23,556 bases of DNA, from NCBI GenBank assembly GCA_023430145.1, contig JAEZCD010000066.1, positions 1-23,556 on the forward strand, given 5' to 3'. Below are positions 1 through 6,801 of this stretch, piece by piece. The number at the start of each line of letters is the position of its first letter. Positions within the stretch are counted from its first letter, which is position 1. Origin of the DNA: Pseudomonadota bacterium (GTDB lineage Bacteria > Pseudomonadota > Alphaproteobacteria > Rhizobiales > Methylopilaceae). The notes below the pieces were generated by a model, which ran no database searches, was not told the DNA's origin, and worked only from the letters and a program-made list of their open reading frames with translations. The position numbers were made by a program, and so were the translations under genes.

Positions 1-73
1 ATGCACTAAACCCCGGGGGCCCGGCTTTCGGGGGGACGACGGTCCACCGGAGTCGGGCCGGTCTCGCCTGCCC

Positions 74-1669
74 TCAATGGCGGAAGTGGCGAATTCCCGA
101 AAACACCATGGCCAGGCCGCGGGCGTCGGCGGCGTCGATCACCTCCTGGTCGCGCATCGAGCCGCCCGGTTGCACGAAGGCGGTGGCGCCGGCGTCGGCC
201 GCGGCGAGCAGCCCGTCCGGGAACGGGAAGAACGCATCGGAGGCGACCGCCGAGCCGCGCGTCGGCGGCTCCGGCAGGCCGGCCGCGGCCGCCACCTCGG
301 CCGCCTTGGCGGCGGCGACTTTTACCGAATCGACGCGGCTCATCTGGCCGGCGCCGATGCCCGCGGTGGCGCCGTCGCGAGCGAAGACGATGGCGTTCGA
401 CTTCACATGCTTGCAGACGCGTAGCGCGAAGCGCAGGTCGGCCAGCTCCTGCTCGGTCGGCTCGCGGCGGGTGACGGTGCGGAACGGCACGTCGGCGGTC
501 GCCGAATCGCGGTCCTGCACGAGGAAGCCGCCGGCGACCGAGCGGACGAAGCGGCCCGCAGCCGCCGGATCCGGCAGGCCGCCGGCGGCGAGCAGGCGGA
601 GGTTCTTCTTCGCGGCGAGAATTCTCTGCGCGTCGTCATGCGCATCGGGAGCGATGATCACCTCGGTGAAGATCTCCGCCACGCGCCGCGCGGTCGCGGC
701 ATCGAGCGGCCGGTTGAAGGCGACGACGCCGCCGAAGGCGGCCACCGGATCGGCGGCGAGCGCCTTCATGTAGGCTTCCTCCAGCGAGTCGGCGACTGCG
801 ACGCCGCAGGGATTGGCGTGCTTGATGATGGCGCAGGCGGCGGCGGTGCCGGGATGGAACTCGGCCACCAGCTCGTAGGCGGCGTCGGTGTCGGCGATGT
901 TGTTGTAGGACAGCTCCTTGCCCTGCAGCTGCCGCGCGATCGCGACGCCCGGCCGCGTCTCGCCGGTGCGATAGAAGGCGGCACGTTGGTGCGGGTTCTC
1001 GCCGTAGCGCAGCGGCTGGATCAGCGAGCCCGAGAGCGTGAAGCTCTCCGGCGTCTCGTCGGGCGCGCCGAGCCAGTCGGCGATGGCCGAATCGTAGGCC
1101 GCGGTGCGCGCAAAAGCCTTTGCGGCCATCCGCTCGCGGAACTGCGGGCTCGTGCCGCCGCTCTCGGCCGACAGCTCGGCGAGCAGCGCGGCATAGTCGG
1201 CGGGATCGACCACCACCGTCACCGAGGCATGGTTCTTGGCGGCGCCACGGATCATCGCCGGGCCACCGACGTCGATCATCTCCAGAATTTGCGCCGGCGT
1301 CGCGCCCGAGGCGAGCGTCTCGGCGAAGGGGTAGAGGTTGACTACCAGCAGCTCGATCGGCGGGATGGCGTGCTGTTCGAGCGCCGCCTCGTGCTCGTCG
1401 TCGCCGCGCTTGGCGAGCAGCCCGCCATGCAGGCGCGGGTGCAGCGTCTTCACCCGCCCGCCGAGCATTTCCGGAAATCCGGTGACCTCGGCGACGTCGA
1501 CGACCGGCAGCCCGGCCTCGCGCAGCGCCTTCGCGGTGCCGCCGGTGGAGACGAGCTCGACGCCGCGCTCGGCGAGCGCCCGGCCGAGCTCGGCGAGGCC
1601 TGTCTTGTCGAACACCGAGAGCAGCGCACGGCGGATTCTTGGAGCGAATTTGGAAGGATTCTCAATCAC
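74..1669 (-). CDS. purH: Bifunctional AICAR transformylase / IMP cyclohydrolase
   Basis: Catalyses the last two steps of de novo purine synthesis in the cytoplasm: formylation of AICAR with 10-formyl-tetrahydrofolate, then ring closure to IMP. The 531-residue product has the normal family length. The N-terminal MGS-like cyclohydrolase domain (about residues 10-145) shows the phosphate-binding STGGT at 41-45 and GRVKTLHP at 71-78. The C-terminal transformylase domain shows RYGENPHQ at 221-228 and the Lys-His pair of the IIKHANPCG motif (K283, H284), which matches the known catalytic pair. The start codon is GTG at 1669-1667, chosen because the conserved N-terminus begins there. It is divergent from the small monooxygenase gene that starts 75 bases away. 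The gene is complete and nothing looks damaged. Confidence 0.97.
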   Translation of the reverse strand: MIENPSKFAPRIRRALLSVFDKTGLAELGRALAERGVELVSTGGTAKALREAGLPVVDVAEVTGFPEMLGGRVKTLHPRLHGGLLAKRGDDEHEAALEQHAIPPIELLVVNLYPFAETLASGATPAQILEMIDVGGPAMIRGAAKNHASVTVVVDPADYAALLAELSAESGGTSPQFRERMAAKAFARTAAYDSAIADWLGAPDETPESFTLSGSLIQPLRYGENPHQRAAFYRTGETRPGVAIARQLQGKELSYNNIADTDAAYELVAEFHPGTAAACAIIKHANPCGVAVADSLEEAYMKALAADPVAAFGGVVAFNRPLDAATARRVAEIFTEVIIAPDAHDDAQRILAAKKNLRLLAAGGLPDPAAAGRFVRSVAGGFLVQDRDSATADVPFRTVTRREPTEQELADLRFALRVCKHVKSNAIVFARDGATAGIGAGQMSRVDSVKVAAAKAAEVAAAAGLPEPPTRGSAVASDAFFPFPDGLLAAADAGATAFVQPGGSMRDQEVIDAADARGLAMVFSGIRHFRH

Positions 1670-1744
1670 GTCGGTACCACGCAGCGCCTATTGCGGTCCG
1701 TCGCCGCGCGACTAGGATGCCGCCCGTCAACGGAGATGGAAGTG

Positions 1745-2062
1745 ATGTTCGTCGCCATGAATCGCTTCAAGGTGCTGCCCGAGGCGACCGAGGAGTTCGA
1801 GCGCGTCTGGCGCGAGCGCGACAGCCGGCTCGGCGAGCTGCCGGGCTTCGTCGCCTTCCACCTGTTGCGCGGGCCGGCGGCCGACGATCATGTTCTCTAC
1901 GCCTCGCACACGATCTGGAAGAGCCGCGCGGATTTCGAGGCCTGGACCCGCTCGGAGCAGTTCCGGGACGCCCACAAGGGCGCCGGGTCGCGCAAGCCGA
2001 TGTATCTCGGCCATCCGAATTTCGAGGGCTTCGAGTCGGTGCTCGAGCTGGAGAAGGCCTGA
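1745..2062 (+). CDS. Antibiotic biosynthesis monooxygenase (ABM) domain protein
   Basis: A 105-residue single-domain protein of the ABM/heme-degrading monooxygenase (HmoA/IsdG-like) superfamily, dimeric ferredoxin-like fold. The start MFVAMNRFKV, the segment FERVWRERDSRLGELPGFVAFHLLRG and the later WKSRADFEAWTRSEQF follow the usual pattern: a first beta strand, a helix, a GF-containing strand, then a W-x-S-x-x-x-F-x-x-W helix. I prefer ATG 1745 because GGAG at 1732-1735 lies nine bases upstream; ATG 1736 in the same frame would add only three residues. The gene is divergent from purH. Members of this fold oxidise very different substrates or none, so neither heme degradation nor quinol oxidation can be assigned from sequence alone. 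Confidence 0.85.
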   Translation: MFVAMNRFKVLPEATEEFERVWRERDSRLGELPGFVAFHLLRGPAADDHVLYASHTIWKSRADFEAWTRSEQFRDAHKGAGSRKPMYLGHPNFEGFESVLELEKA

Positions 2063-2064
2063 AC

Positions 2065-2200
2065 TCTCTTCCCTCTCCCATGGGGAGAGGGTGTCGCCGA
2101 AGGCGACGGGTGAGGGGGTACGGCGCTCGTTCTGGAACTCCGTAACCCCTCATCCGGCCGCTGCGCGGCCACCTTCTCCCCATGGGAGAAGGAAGGGGAG
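2065..2200. repeat. Nested palindromic intergenic repeat (two inverted copies)
   Basis: Two diverged copies of one unit of about 60 bases lie head to head (2065-2123 and, inverted, 2140-2200). Each unit has a TCTCCCATGGGGAGA palindrome, a short hairpin, then GGTGAGGGG (GGATGAGGGG in the right copy) and TACGG. The hairpins differ in sequence but keep pairing: GTCGCC-GAA-GGCGAC in the left copy and GGCCGC-TGC-GCGGCC in the right. The element fills the gap between two convergent genes. Similar CCCTCTCCC/GGGAGAGGG elements are common between genes in Hyphomicrobiales. It may also help end transcription from both sides, but no U-tract is visible. Confidence 0.85.
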
Positions 2201-2210
2201 CTCCCACCCA

Positions 2211-3419
2211 TCAGAAGAACGCCTGGATGCCGGTGATGGCGCGGCCCAGAATCAGCGCGTGGATGTCGTGCGTGCCCTCGTAGGTGTTCACCGTCTCCAG
2301 ATTCTGGGCGACGCGCATGACGTGGAACTCGTCCGCGATGCCGTTGCCGCCATGCATGTCGCGGGCTAGCCGCGCGATCTCGAGCGCCTTGCCGCAATTG
2401 TTGCGCTTGACGAGGCTGATCGCCTCCGGCGGCAGCCGGCCTTCCTCGAACAGGCGGCCGACGCGCAGCACGGCCTGCAGGCCGAGCGCGATCTCGGTCT
2501 CCATGTCGGCGAGTTTTTTCTGCACGAGCTGGTTCGCCGCCAGCGGCCGGCCGAACTGTTTTCGGTCGAGCGTATAGGTCCGCGCCCGCTCGAGGCAGAA
2601 CTCTGCCGCGCCCATGGTGCCCCAAGCGATGCCGTAGCGCGCCCGGTTGAGGCAGCCGAACGGGCCCTTGAGGCCTGACGCGTTCGGCAGCAGGTTCGTC
2701 TCCGGCACCTCGACGCGATCCATGACGATCTCGCCGGTGATCGAGGCGCGCAGCGACAGCTTGCCCTCGATCTTCGGCGCCGAAAGCCCCCTCATTCCCT
2801 TCTCGAGCAGGAAGCCGCGGATGGCGCCGTCATGGGCTGCCGATTTCGCCCAGACGACGAAAACGTCGGCGATCGGCGAATTGGTGATCCAGGTTTTCGA
2901 GCCGCTGAGCAGATAGCCGCCGTCGACCTTCTCCGCCCGCGTCTTCATGCCGCCGGGGTCGGAGCCGGCGTCCGGCTCGGTGAGGCCGAAGCAGCCGACG
3001 ATCTCGCCCGACGCCAGCCGCGGCAGGAATTTCTGGCGCTGCTCCTCGTTGCCATAGGCGTGGATCGGGAACATGACGAGCGAAGACTGCACGCTCATCG
3101 CCGAGCGGTAGCCTGAATCGACCCGCTCCACCTCGCGCGCCACGAGCCCATAGGCGACGTAGCCGAGGCCGGCGCCGCCATACTCCTCCGGGATGGTCGG
3201 CCCGAGCAGGCCGAGCGCGCCCATCTCGGTCATGATGTCGCGATCGAAGTTCTCGTGCCGATAGGCCTCGAGTACCCGCGGCAGGAGTTTTTCCTGCGCA
3301 TAGTCGCGGGCGGTGTCGCGGACGAGGCGCTCGTCCTCGGAGAGCTGGCCCTCGAGGTCGAGCGGGTCGGCCCAGGAGAAGCGCGCCTCGGCGCCGCCCG
3401 GCTTGGTCTGGATGTTCAT
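2211..3419 (-). CDS. gcdH: Glutaryl-CoA dehydrogenase (acyl-CoA dehydrogenase family)
   Basis: FAD enzyme that oxidises and decarboxylates glutaryl-CoA to crotonyl-CoA in lysine, hydroxylysine and tryptophan degradation, passing electrons to electron-transfer flavoprotein. The 402-residue product has family length. Visible features are the N-terminal helical domain with IPEEYGGAGLGYVAYGLVAREVER, the FAD-binding segment CFGLTEPDAGSDPGGM followed by GSKTWITNSPIADVFVVWAK, and the C-terminal NTYEGTHDIHALILGRAITG, where E381 aligns with the catalytic base. The combination of NTYEGTHDIHALILGR and the SGYRSAMSVQSSLVM region is typical of glutaryl-CoA dehydrogenase rather than short-chain acyl-CoA dehydrogenases. 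No partner genes of lysine catabolism lie next to it. Start ATG 3419. Confidence 0.92.
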   Translation of the reverse strand: MNIQTKPGGAEARFSWADPLDLEGQLSEDERLVRDTARDYAQEKLLPRVLEAYRHENFDRDIMTEMGALGLLGPTIPEEYGGAGLGYVAYGLVAREVERVDSGYRSAMSVQSSLVMFPIHAYGNEEQRQKFLPRLASGEIVGCFGLTEPDAGSDPGGMKTRAEKVDGGYLLSGSKTWITNSPIADVFVVWAKSAAHDGAIRGFLLEKGMRGLSAPKIEGKLSLRASITGEIVMDRVEVPETNLLPNASGLKGPFGCLNRARYGIAWGTMGAAEFCLERARTYTLDRKQFGRPLAANQLVQKKLADMETEIALGLQAVLRVGRLFEEGRLPPEAISLVKRNNCGKALEIARLARDMHGGNGIADEFHVMRVAQNLETVNTYEGTHDIHALILGRAITGIQAFF

Positions 3420-3502
3420 GGGCCGATTGTTAGCCCGAACCGGGGCCGCGCTAAAGCCTTGCGATGAGCGAAGGAGAGGGGAGGGCGGCTCTCCACCGGG
3501 TC

Positions 3503-3524
3503 GGGCGGCCCGGAGGGCCCGCCC
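3503..3524 (-). terminator. GC-rich hairpin immediately after dusA
   Basis: On the dusA strand the bases directly after the stop codon form a strong hairpin: GGGCGG-CCC pairs with GGG-CC(C)GCCC around a three-base loop with one bulge. No U-run follows, so it is not a textbook intrinsic terminator. It may still stabilise the 3' end of dusA mRNA or slow polymerase between dusA and gcdH. Confidence 0.35.
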
Positions 3525-4520
3525 TCACGCCGCCCGGCGATCCTCGACCGGGCCGATCCGCGCCACCGCCTCGCGCAGCACCTCTGTTCCGGCGCCGGGC
3601 TTCACCGCCTCGGTCGCCAGCACGCGACGGAAGGCGCGGGCGCCCGGGCGGCCGGCGAACAGGCCGAGCATGTGCCGCGTCACCTCCGACAGACGGCCGC
3701 CGCCGGCGAAGTGGCGCTCGGCATAGGGGAGCATGGCCTCCACCACCTCCTCGGCCGAGTTTCTGGGCGCCGCCACCCCGAAGATCTGCGGATCGACTCC
3801 GAGCAGGATCTCCGGGCTTTGGTAGGCGGCGCGGCCGAGCATGACGCCGTCGACGTGCTCGAGCTGCGCGGATGCCTCCGCCAGCGAGCCGATGCCGCCA
3901 TTGATCGCCACCGCTACCTGCGGCAGCCGCGCCTTCAGCCGATGTACGCGAGCATAATCGAGCGGCGGGATCTCCCGGTTCTCCTTCGGCGAAAGACCCT
4001 TAAGCCAGGCCTTTCGGGCATGCACGATGAGCGCGTCCGCGCCGGCCGCGATCACGGCGTCGGCCAGCCGGTCGAGCGCCTCCTCCGGGTCCTGGTCGTC
4101 GATGCCGATGCGGCACTTCACCGTCACCGGCACAGTGACGCGCGCCTTCATGGCGGCGACGATGTCGCCGACGAGGGCCGGCTCGGCCATCAGGCAGGCG
4201 CCGAAACTGCCGCCCTGCACGCGGTCGGACGGGCAGCCGACATTGAGGTTGATCTCGTCATAGCCGAACGCTTCGCCGATCGCCGCGGCAGCAGCGAGTG
4301 CGCCTGCGTCGGCGCCGCCGAGCTGCAGCGCCACCGGGTGCTCGGCGGCGTCGAAGCCGAGCACCCGGTGCCGGTCGCCGTGGATGACGGCGTTGGCGGT
4401 GACCATCTCGGTATAGAGCCGCGCCCGGCGCGTCATGAGGCGGTGGAAGAACCGGCAGTGCCGGTCCGTCCAGTCCATCATGGGCGCGACGGAGAGGCGG
4501 TGGGCTAGGGGCTGATGCAT
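3525..4520 (-). CDS. dusA: tRNA-dihydrouridine synthase A
   Basis: FMN- and NADPH-dependent enzyme that reduces uridines (U20/U20a) in the tRNA D-loop. The protein is 331 residues from ATG 4520; the reading frame stays open upstream, but conserved sequence begins at MHQPLAHRLSVAPMMDWTD, the typical DusA opening. FMN-binding strand VAPMMDWTDRHCR is at 11-23, and C96 in NLNVGCPSDRVQGGSFGACLM is the expected catalytic cysteine. RKAWLKGLSPKENREIPPL is a DusA-specific segment. Next comes VAINGGI, then DGVMLGRAAY, which fit the TIM-barrel phosphate site. Gene complete; it sits upstream of gcdH on the same strand, with a 105-base gap and a hairpin between them, so co-transcription is uncertain. Confidence 0.93.
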   Translation of the reverse strand: MHQPLAHRLSVAPMMDWTDRHCRFFHRLMTRRARLYTEMVTANAVIHGDRHRVLGFDAAEHPVALQLGGADAGALAAAAAIGEAFGYDEINLNVGCPSDRVQGGSFGACLMAEPALVGDIVAAMKARVTVPVTVKCRIGIDDQDPEEALDRLADAVIAAGADALIVHARKAWLKGLSPKENREIPPLDYARVHRLKARLPQVAVAINGGIGSLAEASAQLEHVDGVMLGRAAYQSPEILLGVDPQIFGVAAPRNSAEEVVEAMLPYAERHFAGGGRLSEVTRHMLGLFAGRPGARAFRRVLATEAVKPGAGTEVLREAVARIGPVEDRRAA

Positions 4521-4694
4521 CGTGCCGGGTGACGGGGTTCGCTGGGTCCGGATGTGTATGATCGGGGGCGGTGTTGCAATATGGCACCCTCGCGGTCGTC
4601 TTTCATGAGGTGCGTTGCCGGAGATCGCCGATGCCATGCCGCCGCCCGACCGCATCCTGGATGCGCTGCGTTGCAATCGACACCCGCACCCCGT

Positions 4695-4714
4695 ATGTAG
4701 GTAGGTGCCTACAT
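4695..4714. promoter_or_regulatory. Palindromic operator upstream of the Phd/VapC pair
   Basis: ATGTAGG and CCTACAT form an inverted repeat with a six-base spacer, and inside it GTAGG-TG-CCTAC (4701-4712) is a tighter palindrome. It lies 12 bases upstream of the antitoxin start and runs into its Shine-Dalgarno sequence (GGAGG, 4715-4719). Phd/YefM antitoxins repress their own operons by binding such palindromes, so this is the likely autoregulatory site. The assignment is by position and symmetry only. Confidence 0.6.
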
Positions 4715-4726
4715 GGAGGTGCGCGC

Positions 4727-4981
4727 ATGGCCATCACCACAGTCTCCAGCCGGGAGCTGAATCAGGACGTCAGTCGCGCCAAGAAGGCCGCGCAGGACGG
4801 GCCGGTGGTCATCACCGACCGCGGAAAACCCTCGCATGTGCTGATGACCTACGAGGAGTTCCAGCGCCTGACGGGTAGGCGCCGCAGTCTCCTGGAGGTC
4901 TTGGCGATGCCCGGCCTGTCGGACATCGCCTTCGATCTGCCGCGCGCGACAATCGTGCCGCGCAGTGTCGACCTGGCGTGA
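4727..4981 (+). CDS. Type II antitoxin, Phd/YefM family
   Basis: An 84-residue antitoxin expected to bind the PIN toxin encoded immediately downstream and to repress the operon. The N-terminal DNA-binding/dimerisation part reads ITTVSSRELNQDVSRAKKAAQDGPVVITDRGKPSHVLMTYEEFQRL, the standard Phd/YefM pattern (a short strand, then S-R-x-L-x-x-x, then V-I-T-x-R-G-x-P-x-x-V-L, then a Y-E-x-F helix). The tail from about residue 52 is the toxin-wrapping region. ATG 4727 has GGAGG at 4715-4719. The stop codon overlaps the toxin start by four bases (GTGA), implying coupled translation. Confidence 0.92.
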   Translation: MAITTVSSRELNQDVSRAKKAAQDGPVVITDRGKPSHVLMTYEEFQRLTGRRRSLLEVLAMPGLSDIAFDLPRATIVPRSVDLA

Positions 4982-5400
4982 GCTATCTGCTCGATACCAA
5001 CGTCATCTCCGAGCTGCGCAAGATCGGCGACGGCAGGGCGGATGCCAATGTCGCGGCCTGGATCGGCGCGGAAGAGGCCTCGCGCTTCTTCATCTCGGCG
5101 ATCACCGTCCTCGAACTGGAGCGCGGTGTGCTCGGTGTCCAGCGCCGCGAGGCCGCGCACGGGGCGCGCCTGCGCGCCTGGCTCGACAATCATGTTCGGC
5201 CGGCGTTCGCCGGGCATATCCTGCCAGTCGACGACGAGGTCGCCACGCGGTGCGCGCATCTGCATATCCCCGATCGACGCAACGAGGTCGACGCGCTGAT
5301 CGCCGCCACAGCGCTCGTCCACGGCCTGGCCGTGGTGACGCGCAATATCCCGGATTTCGAGGGCACCGGCGTCGTCGTGATAGACCCTTGGCAGGGCTGA
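4978..5400 (+). CDS. Type II toxin, PIN-domain ribonuclease (VapC/FitB-like)
   Basis: A 140-residue PIN-domain toxin that would cleave RNA, usually tRNA or rRNA in this family. The acidic metal-binding residues are all present: D6 in YLLDTNVISELRK, E46 in AITVLELERG, D105 in NEVDALIAATALVHGL and D126 in VVTRNIPDFEG. It starts with GTG at 4978, overlapping the antitoxin stop. Length and motif spacing fit VapC/FitB toxins and nothing looks broken, so it should be active and need its antitoxin. The pairing of a Phd-type antitoxin with a PIN toxin is common. Confidence 0.93.
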   Translation: MSYLLDTNVISELRKIGDGRADANVAAWIGAEEASRFFISAITVLELERGVLGVQRREAAHGARLRAWLDNHVRPAFAGHILPVDDEVATRCAHLHIPDRRNEVDALIAATALVHGLAVVTRNIPDFEGTGVVVIDPWQG

Positions 5401-5566
5401 CGGGGCCACGGCGATGCGTCGTCCGGGAGGTGATTTTCCAATCGTCGAGCGGCGTCCAATGGCGGTGGCGCTTGACCGGCGCTCGGTCTTGTGGCGCGAG
5501 GGCGGCGGCCGATGTTTGCGATCTATTTTTCGAGGTCGGCGATCGCCGAGCAACGGCACGTCAGGC

Positions 5567-5777
5567 TTCCACAACGGCCGCAACCCGGCCGTTCGCATCC
5601 CGATGGAGCTCGAGTTCCCGGGAACGAGGCGATCGTGCACCGCGACGGCGACCGGCTGACCATCGAGCCGCTGCGGAGGCGAGGCCTCTTGGCGATTCTC
5701 TCGAAAGGATGCAACCGCTCGATGAGGCGCTGCCGGACAACGCCGATCCGGTGCCGCCGCCCGTGCGCAGCCCATGA
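5567..5777 (+). pseudogene. Frameshifted vapB antitoxin remnant
   Basis: Three reading frames in order spell one VapB-like (AbrB-fold) antitoxin. The first reads FHNGRNPAVRIPMELEFPG from 5567. The second reads GNEAIVHRDGDRLTIEPLRRRGLLAILS from 5620. The third reads LERMQPLDEALPDNADPVPPPVRSP and a stop at 5775-5777. The matching template is the VapB pattern N-G-R-S-Q-A-V-R-x-P, F-x-G-x-E, R-x-G-D-x-x-x-I-E-P, L-E-P-L-D-E. Frame changes near 5620 and near 5699 imply small indels. The likely original start, around the ACGGCACGTCAGGC at 5553-5566, is also out of frame. The 166 bases before it (5401-5566) show nothing recognisable. Confidence 0.8.
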
Positions 5778-5818
5778 TGCGCTAGATGCGCGACGCCAAC
5801 ATCGTCTCTGAATTCGTG
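5774..5818 (+). pseudogene. Truncated vapC toxin remnant
   Basis: Directly overlapping the fossil antitoxin stop (ATGA at 5774-5777), the sequence reads M-M-R-stop-M-R-D-A-N-I-V-S-E-F-V-L. VapC proteins commonly begin MMRYMLDANIVSDL, so the stop replaces a tyrosine codon and R replaces the leucine before the catalytic aspartate D-A-N. After about twelve more codons the similarity ends, so the rest of the toxin is deleted or beyond recognition. Short length limits certainty, but position and overlap match a vapBC operon. Confidence 0.7.
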
Positions 5819-5891
5819 TTGCTCTTCACGAGTGATCGTCGGCGGATGCGGCGCCGTGCCTCTCAAACCACTACTCATGGTCGATCGTGAC

Positions 5892-5920
5892 TTGAATAGT
5901 ATAGTCCTTGGAGCTATATC
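5892..5920 (+). promoter_or_regulatory. Promoter with internal operator for the RelE/HigA-like pair
   Basis: TTGAAT (5892-5897) and TATATC (5915-5920), 17 bases apart, resemble a sigma-70 -35/-10 pair. Between and across the -10 lies an imperfect inverted repeat, TATAG-TCC-TT-GGA-g-CTATA (5900-5918). The toxin start follows at 5939 with Shine-Dalgarno GGGAGG at 5923-5928. An antitoxin bound to this repeat would cover the -10, the normal autorepression layout for such operons. Confidence 0.6.
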
Positions 5921-5938
5921 ACGGGAGGCATCGATCCG

Positions 5939-6325
5939 ATGCGGGTCTTCAAGACCAAGGAGTTCGCTCGGTTCGCTCGCAAGGCCCGATTGCGGGATCC
6001 GGACCTGCTCGTGGCCGCGGCTGACGTCGCGGCCAGCCATTGGGACGCTGACTTGGGCGGCGGCGTATTCAAGCAGCGGGTGGCACGCGAAGGCGGCGGC
6101 AAGTCGGGCGGTTATCGCATGATCATCGTCTTCAGGGCCGCTCACAATAGCTTTTTCGTCCACGGCTTCGCAAAGAACGACAAGGCGACCGTCACGGAAA
6201 AGGAGATGAAGGCACTGAAAATGCTGGCCAGGACACTTCTCGCGCTCGGCGACGACAAGCTTCGCGACGCGCAGGCGACTGGCGAAATCGTGGAGATCGT
6301 GAGCGATGGCCAAGAGACGGACTGA
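5939..6325 (+). CDS. Type II toxin, RelE family (PF06296-like, HigB-type operon order)
   Basis: A 128-residue protein matching the RelE-superfamily toxins that precede their HigA-like antitoxin. Recognisable segments are MRVFKTKEFARFARKARLRDPDLL, the central DADLGGGVFKQRVAREGGGKSGGYRMIIVFR, and FFVHGFAKNDKATVTEKEMKALKMLA. These follow the family pattern A-D-L-G-G-G-V-x-K-Q-R-V-A-R-x-G-x-G-K-S-G-G-x-R-x-I-x-x-F, then F-V-x-G-F-A-K. Such proteins are mRNA interferases that act at the ribosome, though activity of this subfamily varies. The toxin-first order and a 20-base overlap with the next gene support one operon. Start ATG 5939 is set by GGGAGG ten bases upstream. Confidence 0.9.
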   Translation: MRVFKTKEFARFARKARLRDPDLLVAAADVAASHWDADLGGGVFKQRVAREGGGKSGGYRMIIVFRAAHNSFFVHGFAKNDKATVTEKEMKALKMLARTLLALGDDKLRDAQATGEIVEIVSDGQETD

Positions 6326-6626
6326 AGCCGGCATTCTCGCCTCGGTCCACAGGACCGCTGCCGGCCTGCATCACGCGGGTGTCGTCGACAAGGCGACGAT
6401 GCGCGAGTTCGATGCGCTTTGCCTCACCCCGGTCGTGCCCATGTCGCCGCAGGAGATCAGGGCTTTGCGCGAACGCGAGCAGGTTTCGCAGCCGGTGTTC
6501 GCCCACTATCTGAACGTCCGCAGGGATGCAGTCAGCAAATGGGAACGGGGCGAGAAGCGGCCGGACGGCCCTTCGCTGAAGCTCCTGAACCTGGTGAAGA
6601 CGAAGGGCCTTCAGGCGATCACCTGA
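6306..6626 (+). CDS. Type II antitoxin, HigA/YiaG-like helix-turn-helix protein
   Basis: A 106-residue antitoxin with an XRE-type helix-turn-helix in its C-terminal half: MSPQEIRALREREQVSQPVFAHYLNVRRDAVSKWERGEKRPDGPSLKLLNLV, with the recognition helix around NVRRDAVSKWERG. The N-terminal half (ILASVHRTAAGLHHAGVVDKATMREFDALCL) is the family's usual toxin-binding extension. It overlaps the toxin gene by 20 bases. It should neutralise the upstream RelE-like toxin and bind the operator at 5900-5918. No defects seen. Confidence 0.9.
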   Translation: MAKRRTEAGILASVHRTAAGLHHAGVVDKATMREFDALCLTPVVPMSPQEIRALREREQVSQPVFAHYLNVRRDAVSKWERGEKRPDGPSLKLLNLVKTKGLQAIT

Positions 6627-6801
6627 GGTCCACTTCGATCGCGGCGATCCGGGCCGATGAGGGGCCTCGCCCCAGTTGCGCCGGCGATCTTCTGCACGCA
6701 TATTGTCCCCGGGGAGCTCCAGGGCAGATCATCGACAGGCGACGGCGCGCGCCGCTCGCCTTGCCGCCGATCGTCGGTGCCCGCGGCGGAGGAAAACCGA
6801 C

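Noticed and set aside
11..45. GC-rich hairpin after purH as terminator
   Set aside because: The stem is ambiguous (runs of C and G) and only three T residues follow on the purH strand, so I could not support it.
638..1735. Long open frame antisense to purH
   Set aside because: It is open only because the GC-rich codon pattern of purH leaves few stops; it has no recognisable motifs, and its only real part is the ABM gene after 1745.
4521..4694. Small gene between dusA and the first antitoxin
   Set aside because: Short frames lack a ribosome site and family-like composition; the stretch is more likely promoter DNA.
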